DNA of 9,986 nt from NCBI GenBank assembly GCA_030591105.1, contig JAUVBS010000042.1, positions 1-9,986 of the forward strand, written 5' to 3'. The first letter of the stretch is position 1; every line of letters starts with the position of its first letter. The position numbers and the translations under genes are program-made. This document shows positions 1 to 6,161 of the stretch, piece after piece. Under the pieces are notes generated by a model. That model did not search any database, was not told where the DNA came from, and saw only the letters and a program-made list of their open reading frames with translations. This DNA is from a bacterium. GTDB taxonomy: Bacteria > Krumholzibacteriota > Krumholzibacteriia > LZORAL124-64-63.

Positions 1-605
1 AAGACCCGATTGAGTACCTGTACCAAGACAAGAAGGCGTTCGTGAACCAGCGCGAAGTCGGGATCGACGTTCCCGACTTTCGAACGGCGTTGCGCCGCGT
101 GGTGCGCCAGGACCCAGACGTGATCCTGATCGGCGAAATGCGCGACCGCGAGACCATATCGGCGGCGTTGACGATCGCCGAGACGGGGCATCTCGCCATG
201 GCGACCCTGCACACCAACAGCACTTTCGAATCGATCAATCGCATGATCGACGTTTTCCCGCCGGAGCAGCAGAACCAAGTGCGCTCGCAGCTGTCGTTCT
301 GCCTCGCCGGCGTGCTGACCCAGCAATTGATTCCGCGCGCCCACGGTGGCGGTCGGGTCATGTGTCTCGAGATCATGGTCTGTACCCCGGCCATCAAGGC
401 GATGATCCGGGATAACAAGACCCACCAGATCTATGGCCTGATTCAGGCCGGTCAGAAGCACGGCATGCAGACGATGAATCAGTCGCTCTACCAGGCCGCC
501 GTCAATAAGTGGATCACCGTCGACCAGGGAATGGGCCGTAGTCCTGACATCCAGGAGCTAGCCCAGATGCTCGACATTGGTGAGCCTGCCGGCGTCGCCA
601 ACTAG
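1..605 (+). CDS. pilT: PilT, type IV pilus retraction ATPase (3' part only)
   Basis: This is the C-terminal 200 codons of a PilT-family hexameric secretion ATPase. The reading frame is open from base 3 and ends at TAG 603-605. PilT powers pilus disassembly at the inner-membrane base. Visible motifs are DPIEYLYQ followed by VNQREVG at the left edge, the Walker B segment ILIGEMRD, and the His-box region around TGHLAMATLHTNS. Further on is INRMIDVFPPEQQNQVRSQL, and then AIKAMIRDNKTHQI, the counterpart of the PilT-specific AIRNLIRE motif, followed by GQKHGMQTMNQSL. The last motif separates PilT from the assembly ATPase PilB. The N-terminal PAS-like domain and Walker A lie outside the window. The ATG/GTG-like codon at 42 is internal and is not a start. 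pilC follows 15 bp later. Family assignment is very secure; the paralogue number (for example PilT4) cannot be told. Confidence 0.96.
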   Translation, partial: DPIEYLYQDKKAFVNQREVGIDVPDFRTALRRVVRQDPDVILIGEMRDRETISAALTIAETGHLAMATLHTNSTFESINRMIDVFPPEQQNQVRSQLSFCLAGVLTQQLIPRAHGGGRVMCLEIMVCTPAIKAMIRDNKTHQIYGLIQAGQKHGMQTMNQSLYQAAVNKWITVDQGMGRSPDIQELAQMLDIGEPAGVAN

Positions 606-620
606 CGAGGGAGGACCAGC

Positions 621-1844
621 GTGGCAACGTCCACCACCGTGTATCTTTGGAAGGGAAAATCGCCCAAGGGCGAAACCATTGCGGGTGAGTACGAGGCTGA
701 AGATCGGCGGCAAGTATCGGACTACCTGCGCAAGCGCCGTGTCACCATCACCTCGATCAAGAAGAAGCCCAAGGAGGTGTCGCTCGGCTTTCTGCAACGG
801 AAGTCGATCGGTGTCAAGGACCTGTCCGTGTTCACGCGGCAGTTCGCCACCATGGTCAACGCGGGTCTACCGCTGGTGCAGTGTCTCGATGTACTGGCGC
901 GCCAGCAGGAGAAGCCGTTCTTCAAGGGAGTCATCGCTCAGGTGATGACCGACGTCGAAGGCGGCTCGACCCTCGCCGAGGGACTGGCAAAGCATCCGAA
1001 GGTCTTCTCCGATCTCTTCGTGAACATGATCGCGGCCGGCGAGGCGGGCGGTATCCTTGACCTCATCCTCACCCGTCTAGCGGTGTTTCTCGAGAAGGCC
1101 GACGCTCTGCAGCGCAAGGTCAAGGGTGCGATGATGTACCCGGCCATCGTGCTGACCGTAGCGGTGGTCGCCTGCGTCTTCATGCTGATGGGTGTGATCC
1201 CCGTCTTTGCGAAGATGTTCGAGGACTTCGGCGGCGAGCTACCGATGCCGACAAAGATCGTCATGGGTATGTCCAATTTCCTGAGCGCTTACTGGTGGGC
1301 GTTGATCGCGGGCATCTTCGCCTTTGTGGTGCTGTTCAAGAAGTACCGCGATACCGAGGGCGGCCGGATGCGGATCGACCGTTTGTCCCTACGGATCCCG
1401 GTACTCGGCAGCGTGCTGCGCAAATCGGCTGTTTCCCGTTTCACGCGTACCCTCGGTACGTTGATTGGCTCGGGTGTACCGATCTTGCAGGGACTGGACA
1501 TCACGTCCAAGACCGCCGGTAACAAGGTGCTGCAAGAAGCGATCGGCAAGACTGCCGAGAGTATCAGCCAGGGTGATACCATCGCCGAACCGCTGGCGGC
1601 GAGCGGTGTGTTTCCGCCGATGGTCGTCCAGATGATCTCCATCGGTGAGCAGACCGGTGCCCTGGACGAGATGCTGGCGAAGATCGCCGATTTCTACGAC
1701 GACGAAGTCGACACCGCGGTCGAAGCGCTGACTGCAGCCATCGAGCCGCTGATGATCGTGCTGATGGGTACGATGGTCGGTGGCATGTTGGTGGCCATGT
1801 ATCTACCGATGTTCAAGATGGGTAACCTCGTCGGGGGAGGTTGA
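621..1844 (+). CDS. pilC: PilC, inner-membrane platform protein of the type IV pilus
   Basis: A 407-residue GspF/PilC-family protein, the usual full length. It sits in the inner membrane under the growing pilus and couples the cytoplasmic ATPases PilB and PilT to pilin insertion or removal. Two T2SF domains are seen, at about residues 70-193 (FTRQFATMVNAGLPLVQ) and 273-395 (FTRTLGTLIGSGVPILQ); the two copies have clearly related openings. Predicted membrane segments are near 171-195, 223-240 and 373-397. The first 50 residues, with YLRKRRVTI, match the family's N-terminal region. The start is GTG 621, with Shine-Dalgarno AGGGAGGA at 608-615, five bases upstream. The gap to pilT is 15 bp and to pilS 3 bp, so an operon is likely. 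Nothing looks truncated or odd. Confidence 0.96.
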   Translation: MATSTTVYLWKGKSPKGETIAGEYEAEDRRQVSDYLRKRRVTITSIKKKPKEVSLGFLQRKSIGVKDLSVFTRQFATMVNAGLPLVQCLDVLARQQEKPFFKGVIAQVMTDVEGGSTLAEGLAKHPKVFSDLFVNMIAAGEAGGILDLILTRLAVFLEKADALQRKVKGAMMYPAIVLTVAVVACVFMLMGVIPVFAKMFEDFGGELPMPTKIVMGMSNFLSAYWWALIAGIFAFVVLFKKYRDTEGGRMRIDRLSLRIPVLGSVLRKSAVSRFTRTLGTLIGSGVPILQGLDITSKTAGNKVLQEAIGKTAESISQGDTIAEPLAASGVFPPMVVQMISIGEQTGALDEMLAKIADFYDDEVDTAVEALTAAIEPLMIVLMGTMVGGMLVAMYLPMFKMGNLVGGG

Positions 1845-1847
1845 TCC

Positions 1848-3584
1848 GTGACGGCGACGATGAGCTGGAACGAATACCGAACCGATCCCAACGGTCAGCT
1901 TCTGGCGTGGCGTGCGATCCTCGGTGCGTTCTTGACTCTTACCGGCGTGTTGATGCGGGCGCTGGCGTCCGATCACATGGGGGGGGCCGGGCTAGCGCTC
2001 ACTCTGGGCATCTTGTATCTGAGCATCGCGCTGACCTGGGTGGCGCTGATGTACCGGGTGCCGACCCGCCCTCTGCTCGCCGCGCAGCTCGGTAGCGACC
2101 TGCTGGTCCTCGCGCTGCTGGTCCATTTCAGCGGCGGACCGTACAGCGCGTTCCCCGTTTTGTTCTGCGTGCCGATCATGCTGGGTGCGGTCTACCTCGG
2201 AGCCCGATCGGCGCTGATCCTGGCCGGAGTGGCGTCCGCCGTGATCGGCGGGGGACATCTCGGTCTGGCCGTGGGTTGGGCGGCAGCGGGGGCACCGGCG
2301 GAACTCGACTACGGCAGCGGCCGGCCGGTATTGATCACGTTTTTGCACGTCTCGTTGTTCCTGGCAGTGGGTGTAGCGAGTGGCCAGCTGGCCCGGAGCC
2401 TCGCGAAGCGTCGGCGCATCCACGAACAGGCGGCCCAGCAGATCCAACGGACGCGTAACGAGGTGCGCAATATTCTCGATCACCTTTCCAGTGGTCTGAT
2501 CACCATCGACCGCCAGGGTAGTGTCACGCGGGCCAACCCACCCGCTTGCGAGATCCTGGGTATGTCGGCGTCGGATCTGGTCGGTCGGCTGTTGGCACCA
2601 GCGGTCGGAACAGACCGCTGTGAGCTAGCTGAATGCGTGTTGCAAGTCGCCGCTGGCGGTTCCACGGTCAACCGCGGTGAAATCACCATCAAGCGTGCCG
2701 ACTGCGAGGTACCTCTCGGCATCACTGTCAACTACCTCGAGGACGAGGAGAACGAGGTCGCCGGAGCAGTGGCGATCTTCACCGACCTGACCGAAGTACG
2801 ACGGATGCAGGAGAGTATCCGTAAAGCGGAGCGCCTCGCCGGACTGGGCCAGCTCGCAGCGAGCATTGCCCATGAGATACGCAACCCGCTCGGTAGTATC
2901 CGCGGCAGCGTCGAGATCCTCGCGTCCGAACTCGAATTGGTTGGCCACCAGGCGCAGCTATTCGATCTCGTCCTGAAGGAGAGCGGACGCATCAACACGA
3001 TCATCAATGATTTCCTCACCTTTTCGCGGATGCGTTCACCCGCCCCGCGGCGCGTCGAGTGCGATCAGTTTCTGACCGAGGTCGCGCTCCAGATCCGTCA
3101 GCACGTGACGAACCACGGCGGCAGCGTCATCCTCGAGCACGAAGCAGAGTCGACGGATCTCGCGGTCAGCGCGGACCCGGAACAGCTCGTGCAGGTCATC
3201 TTGAACCTGGCTCTGAACGCCTGCGAGGCGATGCAGTACGCCGGCCGGTTGACCATCGACGCGCGAGCGAGCGACAACGGCCGTTGGTGCGAATTCCGCG
3301 TCACCGATACCGGACCGGGAATCGACGCCGAAACCAGCGAAGAGGTGTTCACCCCCTTCTTCACGACGAAGACCGGGGGTACCGGTTTGGGCTTGCCGAT
3401 GGTCGCGCGCATCGTCGACTCCCACGGCGGGACCGTCGAGATCGACAATGCCCCCGACGGCGGAGCTCGCTTCACCGTCCGGCTACCGTTCGCAGCAGCC
3501 GAAACCATGGCCGAGGCGCCCGGCATCGACGCCATGGTCGACGAAGCTCTCGCGCCGGCAACAGAGCAGACGCAACCGGTATGA
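1848..3584 (+). CDS. pilS: PilS, membrane sensor histidine kinase for pilin expression
   Basis: A 578-residue histidine kinase. The N-terminal ~180 residues hold about six hydrophobic segments (near 20-40, 48-68, 76-94, 101-115, 120-145 and 160-180), typical of PilS. A PAS domain follows at about 203-315 (ILDHLSSGLITIDRQG). The HisKA phosphoacceptor is H342 in SIAHEIRNPLGSIRGSVEIL. The ATPase domain has an N box (NLALNACEAM, about 453-462), G1 (DTGPGID, 487-493), and F and G2 boxes (FTPFFTTKTGGTGLGL, 501-516). In Pseudomonas, PilS senses pilin in the membrane and phosphorylates PilR; the adjacent pilR supports that partnership here. The start is GTG 1848. Its Shine-Dalgarno GGGGGAGG (1833-1840) lies inside the terminal Gly codons of pilC, which implies translational coupling. 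ATG 1860 is a possible later start. The last 28 residues, after the kinase core, are Ala/Glu-rich and not recognised. Confidence 0.95.
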   Translation: MTATMSWNEYRTDPNGQLLAWRAILGAFLTLTGVLMRALASDHMGGAGLALTLGILYLSIALTWVALMYRVPTRPLLAAQLGSDLLVLALLVHFSGGPYSAFPVLFCVPIMLGAVYLGARSALILAGVASAVIGGGHLGLAVGWAAAGAPAELDYGSGRPVLITFLHVSLFLAVGVASGQLARSLAKRRRIHEQAAQQIQRTRNEVRNILDHLSSGLITIDRQGSVTRANPPACEILGMSASDLVGRLLAPAVGTDRCELAECVLQVAAGGSTVNRGEITIKRADCEVPLGITVNYLEDEENEVAGAVAIFTDLTEVRRMQESIRKAERLAGLGQLAASIAHEIRNPLGSIRGSVEILASELELVGHQAQLFDLVLKESGRINTIINDFLTFSRMRSPAPRRVECDQFLTEVALQIRQHVTNHGGSVILEHEAESTDLAVSADPEQLVQVILNLALNACEAMQYAGRLTIDARASDNGRWCEFRVTDTGPGIDAETSEEVFTPFFTTKTGGTGLGLPMVARIVDSHGGTVEIDNAPDGGARFTVRLPFAAAETMAEAPGIDAMVDEALAPATEQTQPV

Positions 3585-3597
3585 CCGACAGGGCCCG

Positions 3598-3612
3598 CGG
3601 CCGTGACGGCCG
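3598..3612. repeat. GC-rich palindrome in the pilS-pilR gap
   Basis: CGGCCGT-G-ACGGCCG is a perfect 15-base inverted repeat centred on base 3605, in the 90-bp gap between pilS and pilR. As RNA it could fold as a 5-bp stem (CGGCC/GGCCG) with loop GTGAC. No T tract follows, so it is not a standard terminator. It could be a protein-binding palindrome or a pause/processing hairpin that lowers pilR expression relative to pilS. Chance occurrence in GC-rich DNA is also possible. No sigma54 or convincing sigma70 promoter was seen in this gap. Confidence 0.3.
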
Positions 3613-3674
3613 GACTACCGCGCGCAATCAGCGCTGACGACAGAGTGCAGAAACACAGCTAGAAGGAGCGCAGA

Positions 3675-5261
3675 ATGGCATTGGGCAGGATCCTGGTCGT
3701 GGACGACGAAGAGTCGATGTGCCGCTACCTCTCGATCCTTCTGTTGAAGGAGGGTTACGAGGTCGAGACGGTCAGTTCCGGAGCCAAAGCACTCAGCTTG
3801 ATGGAGAAACAGCCGTTCGACGTGGTGATGACCGATATCCAGATGCCACGGATGAACGGGATCCAGCTGCTCAAAGGCATCAAGGGCATCGATCCCGAGA
3901 CCCCCGTGGTGATCATGACCGCCTACGCCAGCGAGCAGTCGGCCATCGACGCGGTCAATCTCGGTGCGTTTTCCTACTTGCAGAAGCAGTGCAAGAACGA
4001 CGAGATCAAGATGGTGGTGCGCAATGCACTACAGTTGCGCCGCGCCAAGTCGGAGAATAAACAGCTACGCAGCGAGTTGAAGCGCAAAAAATCGAAACAG
4101 CGCATCGTCGGTCAGAGTCCGCGTATGCGTTCAGTCTACAAGATGGTCGACAAGATCGCTGCCACCACGGCGACGGTCTTGATCAATGGCGAAAGCGGGA
4201 CCGGCAAAGAGCTGATCGCCCGCTCGATCCATGACCACAGCGACCGAGTCTCCGGACCGTTCGTCGCGATCAACTGTGGCGCGATACCCGAAACTCTACT
4301 CGAGAGCCAGTTGTTCGGACACGTCAGGGGTTCGTTCACCGGCGCGGACCGCGATCACGACGGCTTCTGCCGCCAGGCTGAGGGCGGTACCATTTTCCTG
4401 GACGAGATCGGTGAAACCCCTGCCACGATCCAGGTCAAGTTGCTGCGGATGCTGCAGGAACGTGAGATCTACCCGGTCGGTAGCAGTAAATCGGTCAAGG
4501 TCGACCTGCGCGTGATCGCGGCGACCAACCGCGATCTGGATGACGAAGTAAAAGCAGGCCGTTTCCGCACCGATCTATTCTACCGTCTGAATGTCATCCC
4601 GTTGGAACTACCGGCGCTGCGCGATCGGATCGATGATATTCCCCTGCTGGTCGACCATTTTCTGCGCCGCTGTTGCGGCACCGAATACAACGGCAATATC
4701 AGCTCGCTCCTGGAGGAGCCAGCTCTGCGCGCCTTGCAGACCTACGAGTGGCCCGGCAACGTGCGCGAGCTAGAAAACGTGATCGAGCGCGCGACTATCA
4801 TCCGCGATCAAGCACAGATCACTGTGAAGGATCTGCCCGACCTGGTCCGCGCACCGGTAGGTGAGGCGACGATCGCGAGCATGGTCGGCGGGATGGTTTC
4901 GCTCGATGAACTGGAGCGGACGCACATCCTCAAAGTGCTGGAGACAGTCGGTGGGCACAAGAAGCGCGCCGCCGACATACTGCGCATCAATCCTTCGACT
5001 CTCTACCGCAAGTTGCTCCGCTACGGCGTGGCCCAGAAGGGCGACGATCAGGAGAGCGAGTACGCCGACGGCTATGATCTCGGCGCTGACGGCCCGGTAG
5101 ATCCCCTCGCCGACGAGTCCGGGGATTTTGAAACCGATGCGCTCGATCGGATCGATCAGATCGTCAGGGAACAGACCGACGACGAAGCCGCGGACGAGAC
5201 CGTGGCAGAAACCGTGGACCAAGAAATACCGCCGTCAGACCGCGAACCGGTCGAGGTCTAG
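3675..5261 (+). CDS. pilR: PilR, NtrC-type sigma54 activator of pilin transcription
   Basis: A 528-residue response regulator. The receiver (about 4-118) has D10/D11, phospho-acceptor D54 (MTDIQMP), T82 and K104. The AAA+ domain (about 144-375) has Walker A GESGTGKE (172-179), the sigma54-contact loop GSFTGA (219-224, a common variant of GAFTGA), Walker B GGTIFLDEIGE (237-247) and FRTDLFYRLNVI with the arginine-finger region. A Fis-type helix-turn-helix lies at about 413-450 (KRAADILRINPSTLYRKL). The start is ATG 3675 with AAGGAG at 3663-3668, six bases upstream. Two oddities are seen. The conserved receiver Lys-Pro is Lys-Gln here (YLQKQCKNDE). After the HTH comes a ~75-residue tail rich in Asp and Glu, longer than usual for PilR. 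Its expected target is the sigma54 promoter 150 bp downstream, and perhaps the two further ones. Confidence 0.95.
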   Translation: MALGRILVVDDEESMCRYLSILLLKEGYEVETVSSGAKALSLMEKQPFDVVMTDIQMPRMNGIQLLKGIKGIDPETPVVIMTAYASEQSAIDAVNLGAFSYLQKQCKNDEIKMVVRNALQLRRAKSENKQLRSELKRKKSKQRIVGQSPRMRSVYKMVDKIAATTATVLINGESGTGKELIARSIHDHSDRVSGPFVAINCGAIPETLLESQLFGHVRGSFTGADRDHDGFCRQAEGGTIFLDEIGETPATIQVKLLRMLQEREIYPVGSSKSVKVDLRVIAATNRDLDDEVKAGRFRTDLFYRLNVIPLELPALRDRIDDIPLLVDHFLRRCCGTEYNGNISSLLEEPALRALQTYEWPGNVRELENVIERATIIRDQAQITVKDLPDLVRAPVGEATIASMVGGMVSLDELERTHILKVLETVGGHKKRAADILRINPSTLYRKLLRYGVAQKGDDQESEYADGYDLGADGPVDPLADESGDFETDALDRIDQIVREQTDDEAADETVAETVDQEIPPSDREPVEV

Positions 5262-5340
5262 AGGCCGCTCCCGATCGCGGTCGTGCAGAATTGCCGGTGA
5301 ACGGTGCAAGCTGCATGAGTCACGCCGAGAACGCTTCGCC

Positions 5341-5412
5341 TAAAAGATTATAGAACAGACGTAACCCGTTGTATTACTACAGCATATCGCACGTCAAAAT
5401 AATCATTACCTA
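5341..5412. promoter_or_regulatory. AT-rich upstream region of the pilin promoter, possible IHF/PilR binding zone
   Basis: By hand count 24 of these 72 bases are G or C (33%), in a window that is otherwise clearly GC-rich. The stretch lies directly upstream of the -24 box of the pilA promoter. That is where a sigma54 activator and a DNA-bending protein would bind. TAACCCGTTGTAT (5362-5374) matches the reverse complement of the IHF consensus (YAANNNNTTGATW) at 7 of 9 defined positions, which is only suggestive. No tandem TGTC sites of the Pseudomonas PilR type were found here. Confidence 0.4.
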
Positions 5413-5428
5413 TGGCACAAGCATTGCA
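5413..5428 (+). promoter_or_regulatory. sigma54 (-24/-12) promoter of pilA
   Basis: TGGCAC-N5-TTGCA is a full match to the sigma54 consensus TGGCAC-N5-TTGCW, with the invariant GG and GC ten bases apart. Taking C5427 as -12, transcription should start near 5439, leaving a leader of about 82 nt before GTG 5521. Placement between pilR and the pilin gene is the classical PilR target. Certainty is high on motif and context. Confidence 0.92.
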
Positions 5429-5437
5429 CTTAGTTCC

Positions 5438-5454
5438 GTGCCGTTGGTAGGCAC
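5438..5454 (+). other. Possible stem-loop at the 5' end of the pilA transcript
   Basis: GTGCC (5438-5442) and GGCAC (5450-5454) are a perfect 5-bp inverted repeat with a 7-base loop. They begin at or next to the transcription start predicted from the sigma54 promoter (about 5439). A stem at the very 5' end could protect an abundant pilin mRNA from decay; this role is inferred. GGCACAAG in the right arm also repeats the promoter's -24 sequence (5414-5421), with no -12 box after it. Confidence 0.35.
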
Positions 5455-5520
5455 AAGACGAGGGCCGATTCGGGCCGCACTCTCAAGAGGTCTCAACTGA
5501 CCGGAGCAAGGAGAGCCACA

Positions 5521-5943
5521 GTGTTAAAGTTCAATCGCAAGGGTTTCACGCTTATCGAGCTGATGATCGTCGTGGTCATCATCGGTATCCTGGCCGCCAT
5601 CGCCATCCCGAACTTCATCGCCATGCAGAGCCGGGCCAAGGAAGCCTCGGTCAAGGGTAATGCCCATAGTCTGCAGTTGGCGGTGGAGGACTTCGCAGTG
5701 ATCAACGATGGTGTGCTGCCGACGCTGGCGCAGGTCGGCGCGCCCATGTTCCCGGGTGGCGTTCTGCCCGACAATCCGTTTACCGCTGTTCCGATCGCCA
5801 TCGCTGCTCCTGGTTACTCGCAGGGTGATCTGAGTTACGTGTACGTTGCGGCGACGCTCGTCTACACCATTGCGGGTTATGGCTACGAGGCTACTTCGGG
5901 GCCGTTGGCCGACGGTACCGTGATTACTCTGAGCAACGGCTAG
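5521..5943 (+). CDS. pilA: PilA, major type IVa pilin precursor
   Basis: A 140-residue prepilin with an 8-residue leader, MLKFNRKG, cleaved before Phe+1, giving a mature protein of 132 residues. The N-terminal helix FTLIELMIVVVIIGILAAIAIP has Glu+5, which orders subunit assembly, and the P22/N23/F24 pattern after the hydrophobic run. The C-terminal domain has FPGGVLPDNPFT and ends GTVITLSNG. There is no cysteine anywhere, so the usual disulfide-bonded D-region is absent. The start is GTG 5521 with AAGGAG at 5508-5513, seven bases upstream. Likely regulation is by PilS/PilR through the sigma54 promoter at 5413-5428. The strong hairpin after the stop makes a monocistronic abundant message likely. 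It is called the major pilin for its position after pilR, its consensus promoter and its intact helix. Which of the two pilins dominates is inferred. Confidence 0.93.
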   Translation: MLKFNRKGFTLIELMIVVVIIGILAAIAIPNFIAMQSRAKEASVKGNAHSLQLAVEDFAVINDGVLPTLAQVGAPMFPGGVLPDNPFTAVPIAIAAPGYSQGDLSYVYVAATLVYTIAGYGYEATSGPLADGTVITLSNG

Positions 5944-5972
5944 TCGATCTACCGACAGCCCTATCCGACAGG

Positions 5973-5999
5973 AGGCGGCGCCCCAGTGGGGCGCCGCTT
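5973..5999 (+). terminator. Hairpin terminator after pilA
   Basis: GCGGCGCCCC (5975-5984) and GGGGCGCCGC (5988-5997) form a perfect 10-bp GC stem with loop AGT. Adding a G-T and an A-T pair extends it to 5973-5999. It starts 30 bases after the pilA stop. The tail, CACATATTCC, is not a proper T tract, so termination may be partial, or the hairpin may mainly protect the mRNA 3' end. Confidence 0.7.
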
Positions 6000-6027
6000 C
6001 ACATATTCCCCGCTTTCCTGGCCAACA

Positions 6028-6042
6028 CTGTCATACCCTGTC
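6028..6042 (+). promoter_or_regulatory. Tandem CTGTC repeat, candidate PilR binding site
   Basis: CTGTC occurs at 6028-6032 and 6038-6042, exactly 10 bp apart, so both copies face the same side of the helix. They lie about 65-80 bp upstream of the start predicted for the sigma54 promoter at 6083-6098, a normal enhancer distance. Pseudomonas PilR binds clustered (C/G)TGTC elements, which this resembles. The motif is short and absent upstream of the other two sigma54 promoters, so the call is tentative. Confidence 0.35.
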
Positions 6043-6082
6043 GAAGCTGCGCGGGGTATTGCGTTGGCCTAGGAGCGCCGCG

Positions 6083-6098
6083 CGGCACCGGCTTTGCT
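6083..6098 (+). promoter_or_regulatory. sigma54 (-24/-12) promoter of the second pilin gene
   Basis: CGGCAC-N5-TTGCT matches TGGCAC-N5-TTGCW at all positions except the first T. The essential GG (6084-6085) and GC (6096-6097) are present at the correct spacing. With C6097 as -12 the transcript would start near 6109. That leaves about 53 nt before GTG 6162 but only 5 nt before ATG 6114, so it also supports the GTG as the true start. Confidence 0.75.
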
Positions 6099-6115
6099 TC
6101 GCGCGCTGCTGGTAT

Positions 6116-6139
6116 GTACGATACCCATAGGTACGATAC
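6116..6139 (+). repeat. Direct repeat GTACGATAC in the second pilin's leader
   Basis: GTACGATAC occurs at 6116-6124 and 6131-6139, offset by 15 bp. The first copy sits in a small inverted repeat, GGTAT-GTACG-ATACC (6111-6125). Both copies lie just downstream of the predicted transcription start (about 6109) and ahead of the Shine-Dalgarno. They could be an operator or an RNA structure element. Function is unknown. Confidence 0.4.
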
Positions 6140-6161
6140 TGGTCCACGAGAGGGGGCAGCA

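Noticed and set aside
1992..2483. 163-codon - strand frame opposite the pilS membrane region
   Set aside because: Composition is Arg/Gln-rich and it is the antisense of a well-supported gene.
3059..3637. 192-codon + strand frame inside pilS
   Set aside because: It overlaps the pilS ATPase domain in another frame and is almost entirely Arg, Pro, Gly and Asp; a shadow.
5238..5282. Inverted repeat GACCGCGA / TCGCGGTC around the pilR stop as a terminator
   Set aside because: The arms are 8 bp but the spacer is 29 bases and no T tract follows; likely chance in GC-rich DNA.
5521..5943. Geobacter-like conductive (e-pilin) character of the first pilin
   Set aside because: Phe+1 and Phe+24 are present but +27 is Met rather than Tyr, and the protein is much longer than Geobacter PilA-N; no basis for the claim.
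6114..6161. ATG 6114 as start of the second pilin
   Set aside because: It would give a 22-residue leader, lies about 5 nt from the predicted transcript start and lacks a Shine-Dalgarno; GTG 6162 fits better.
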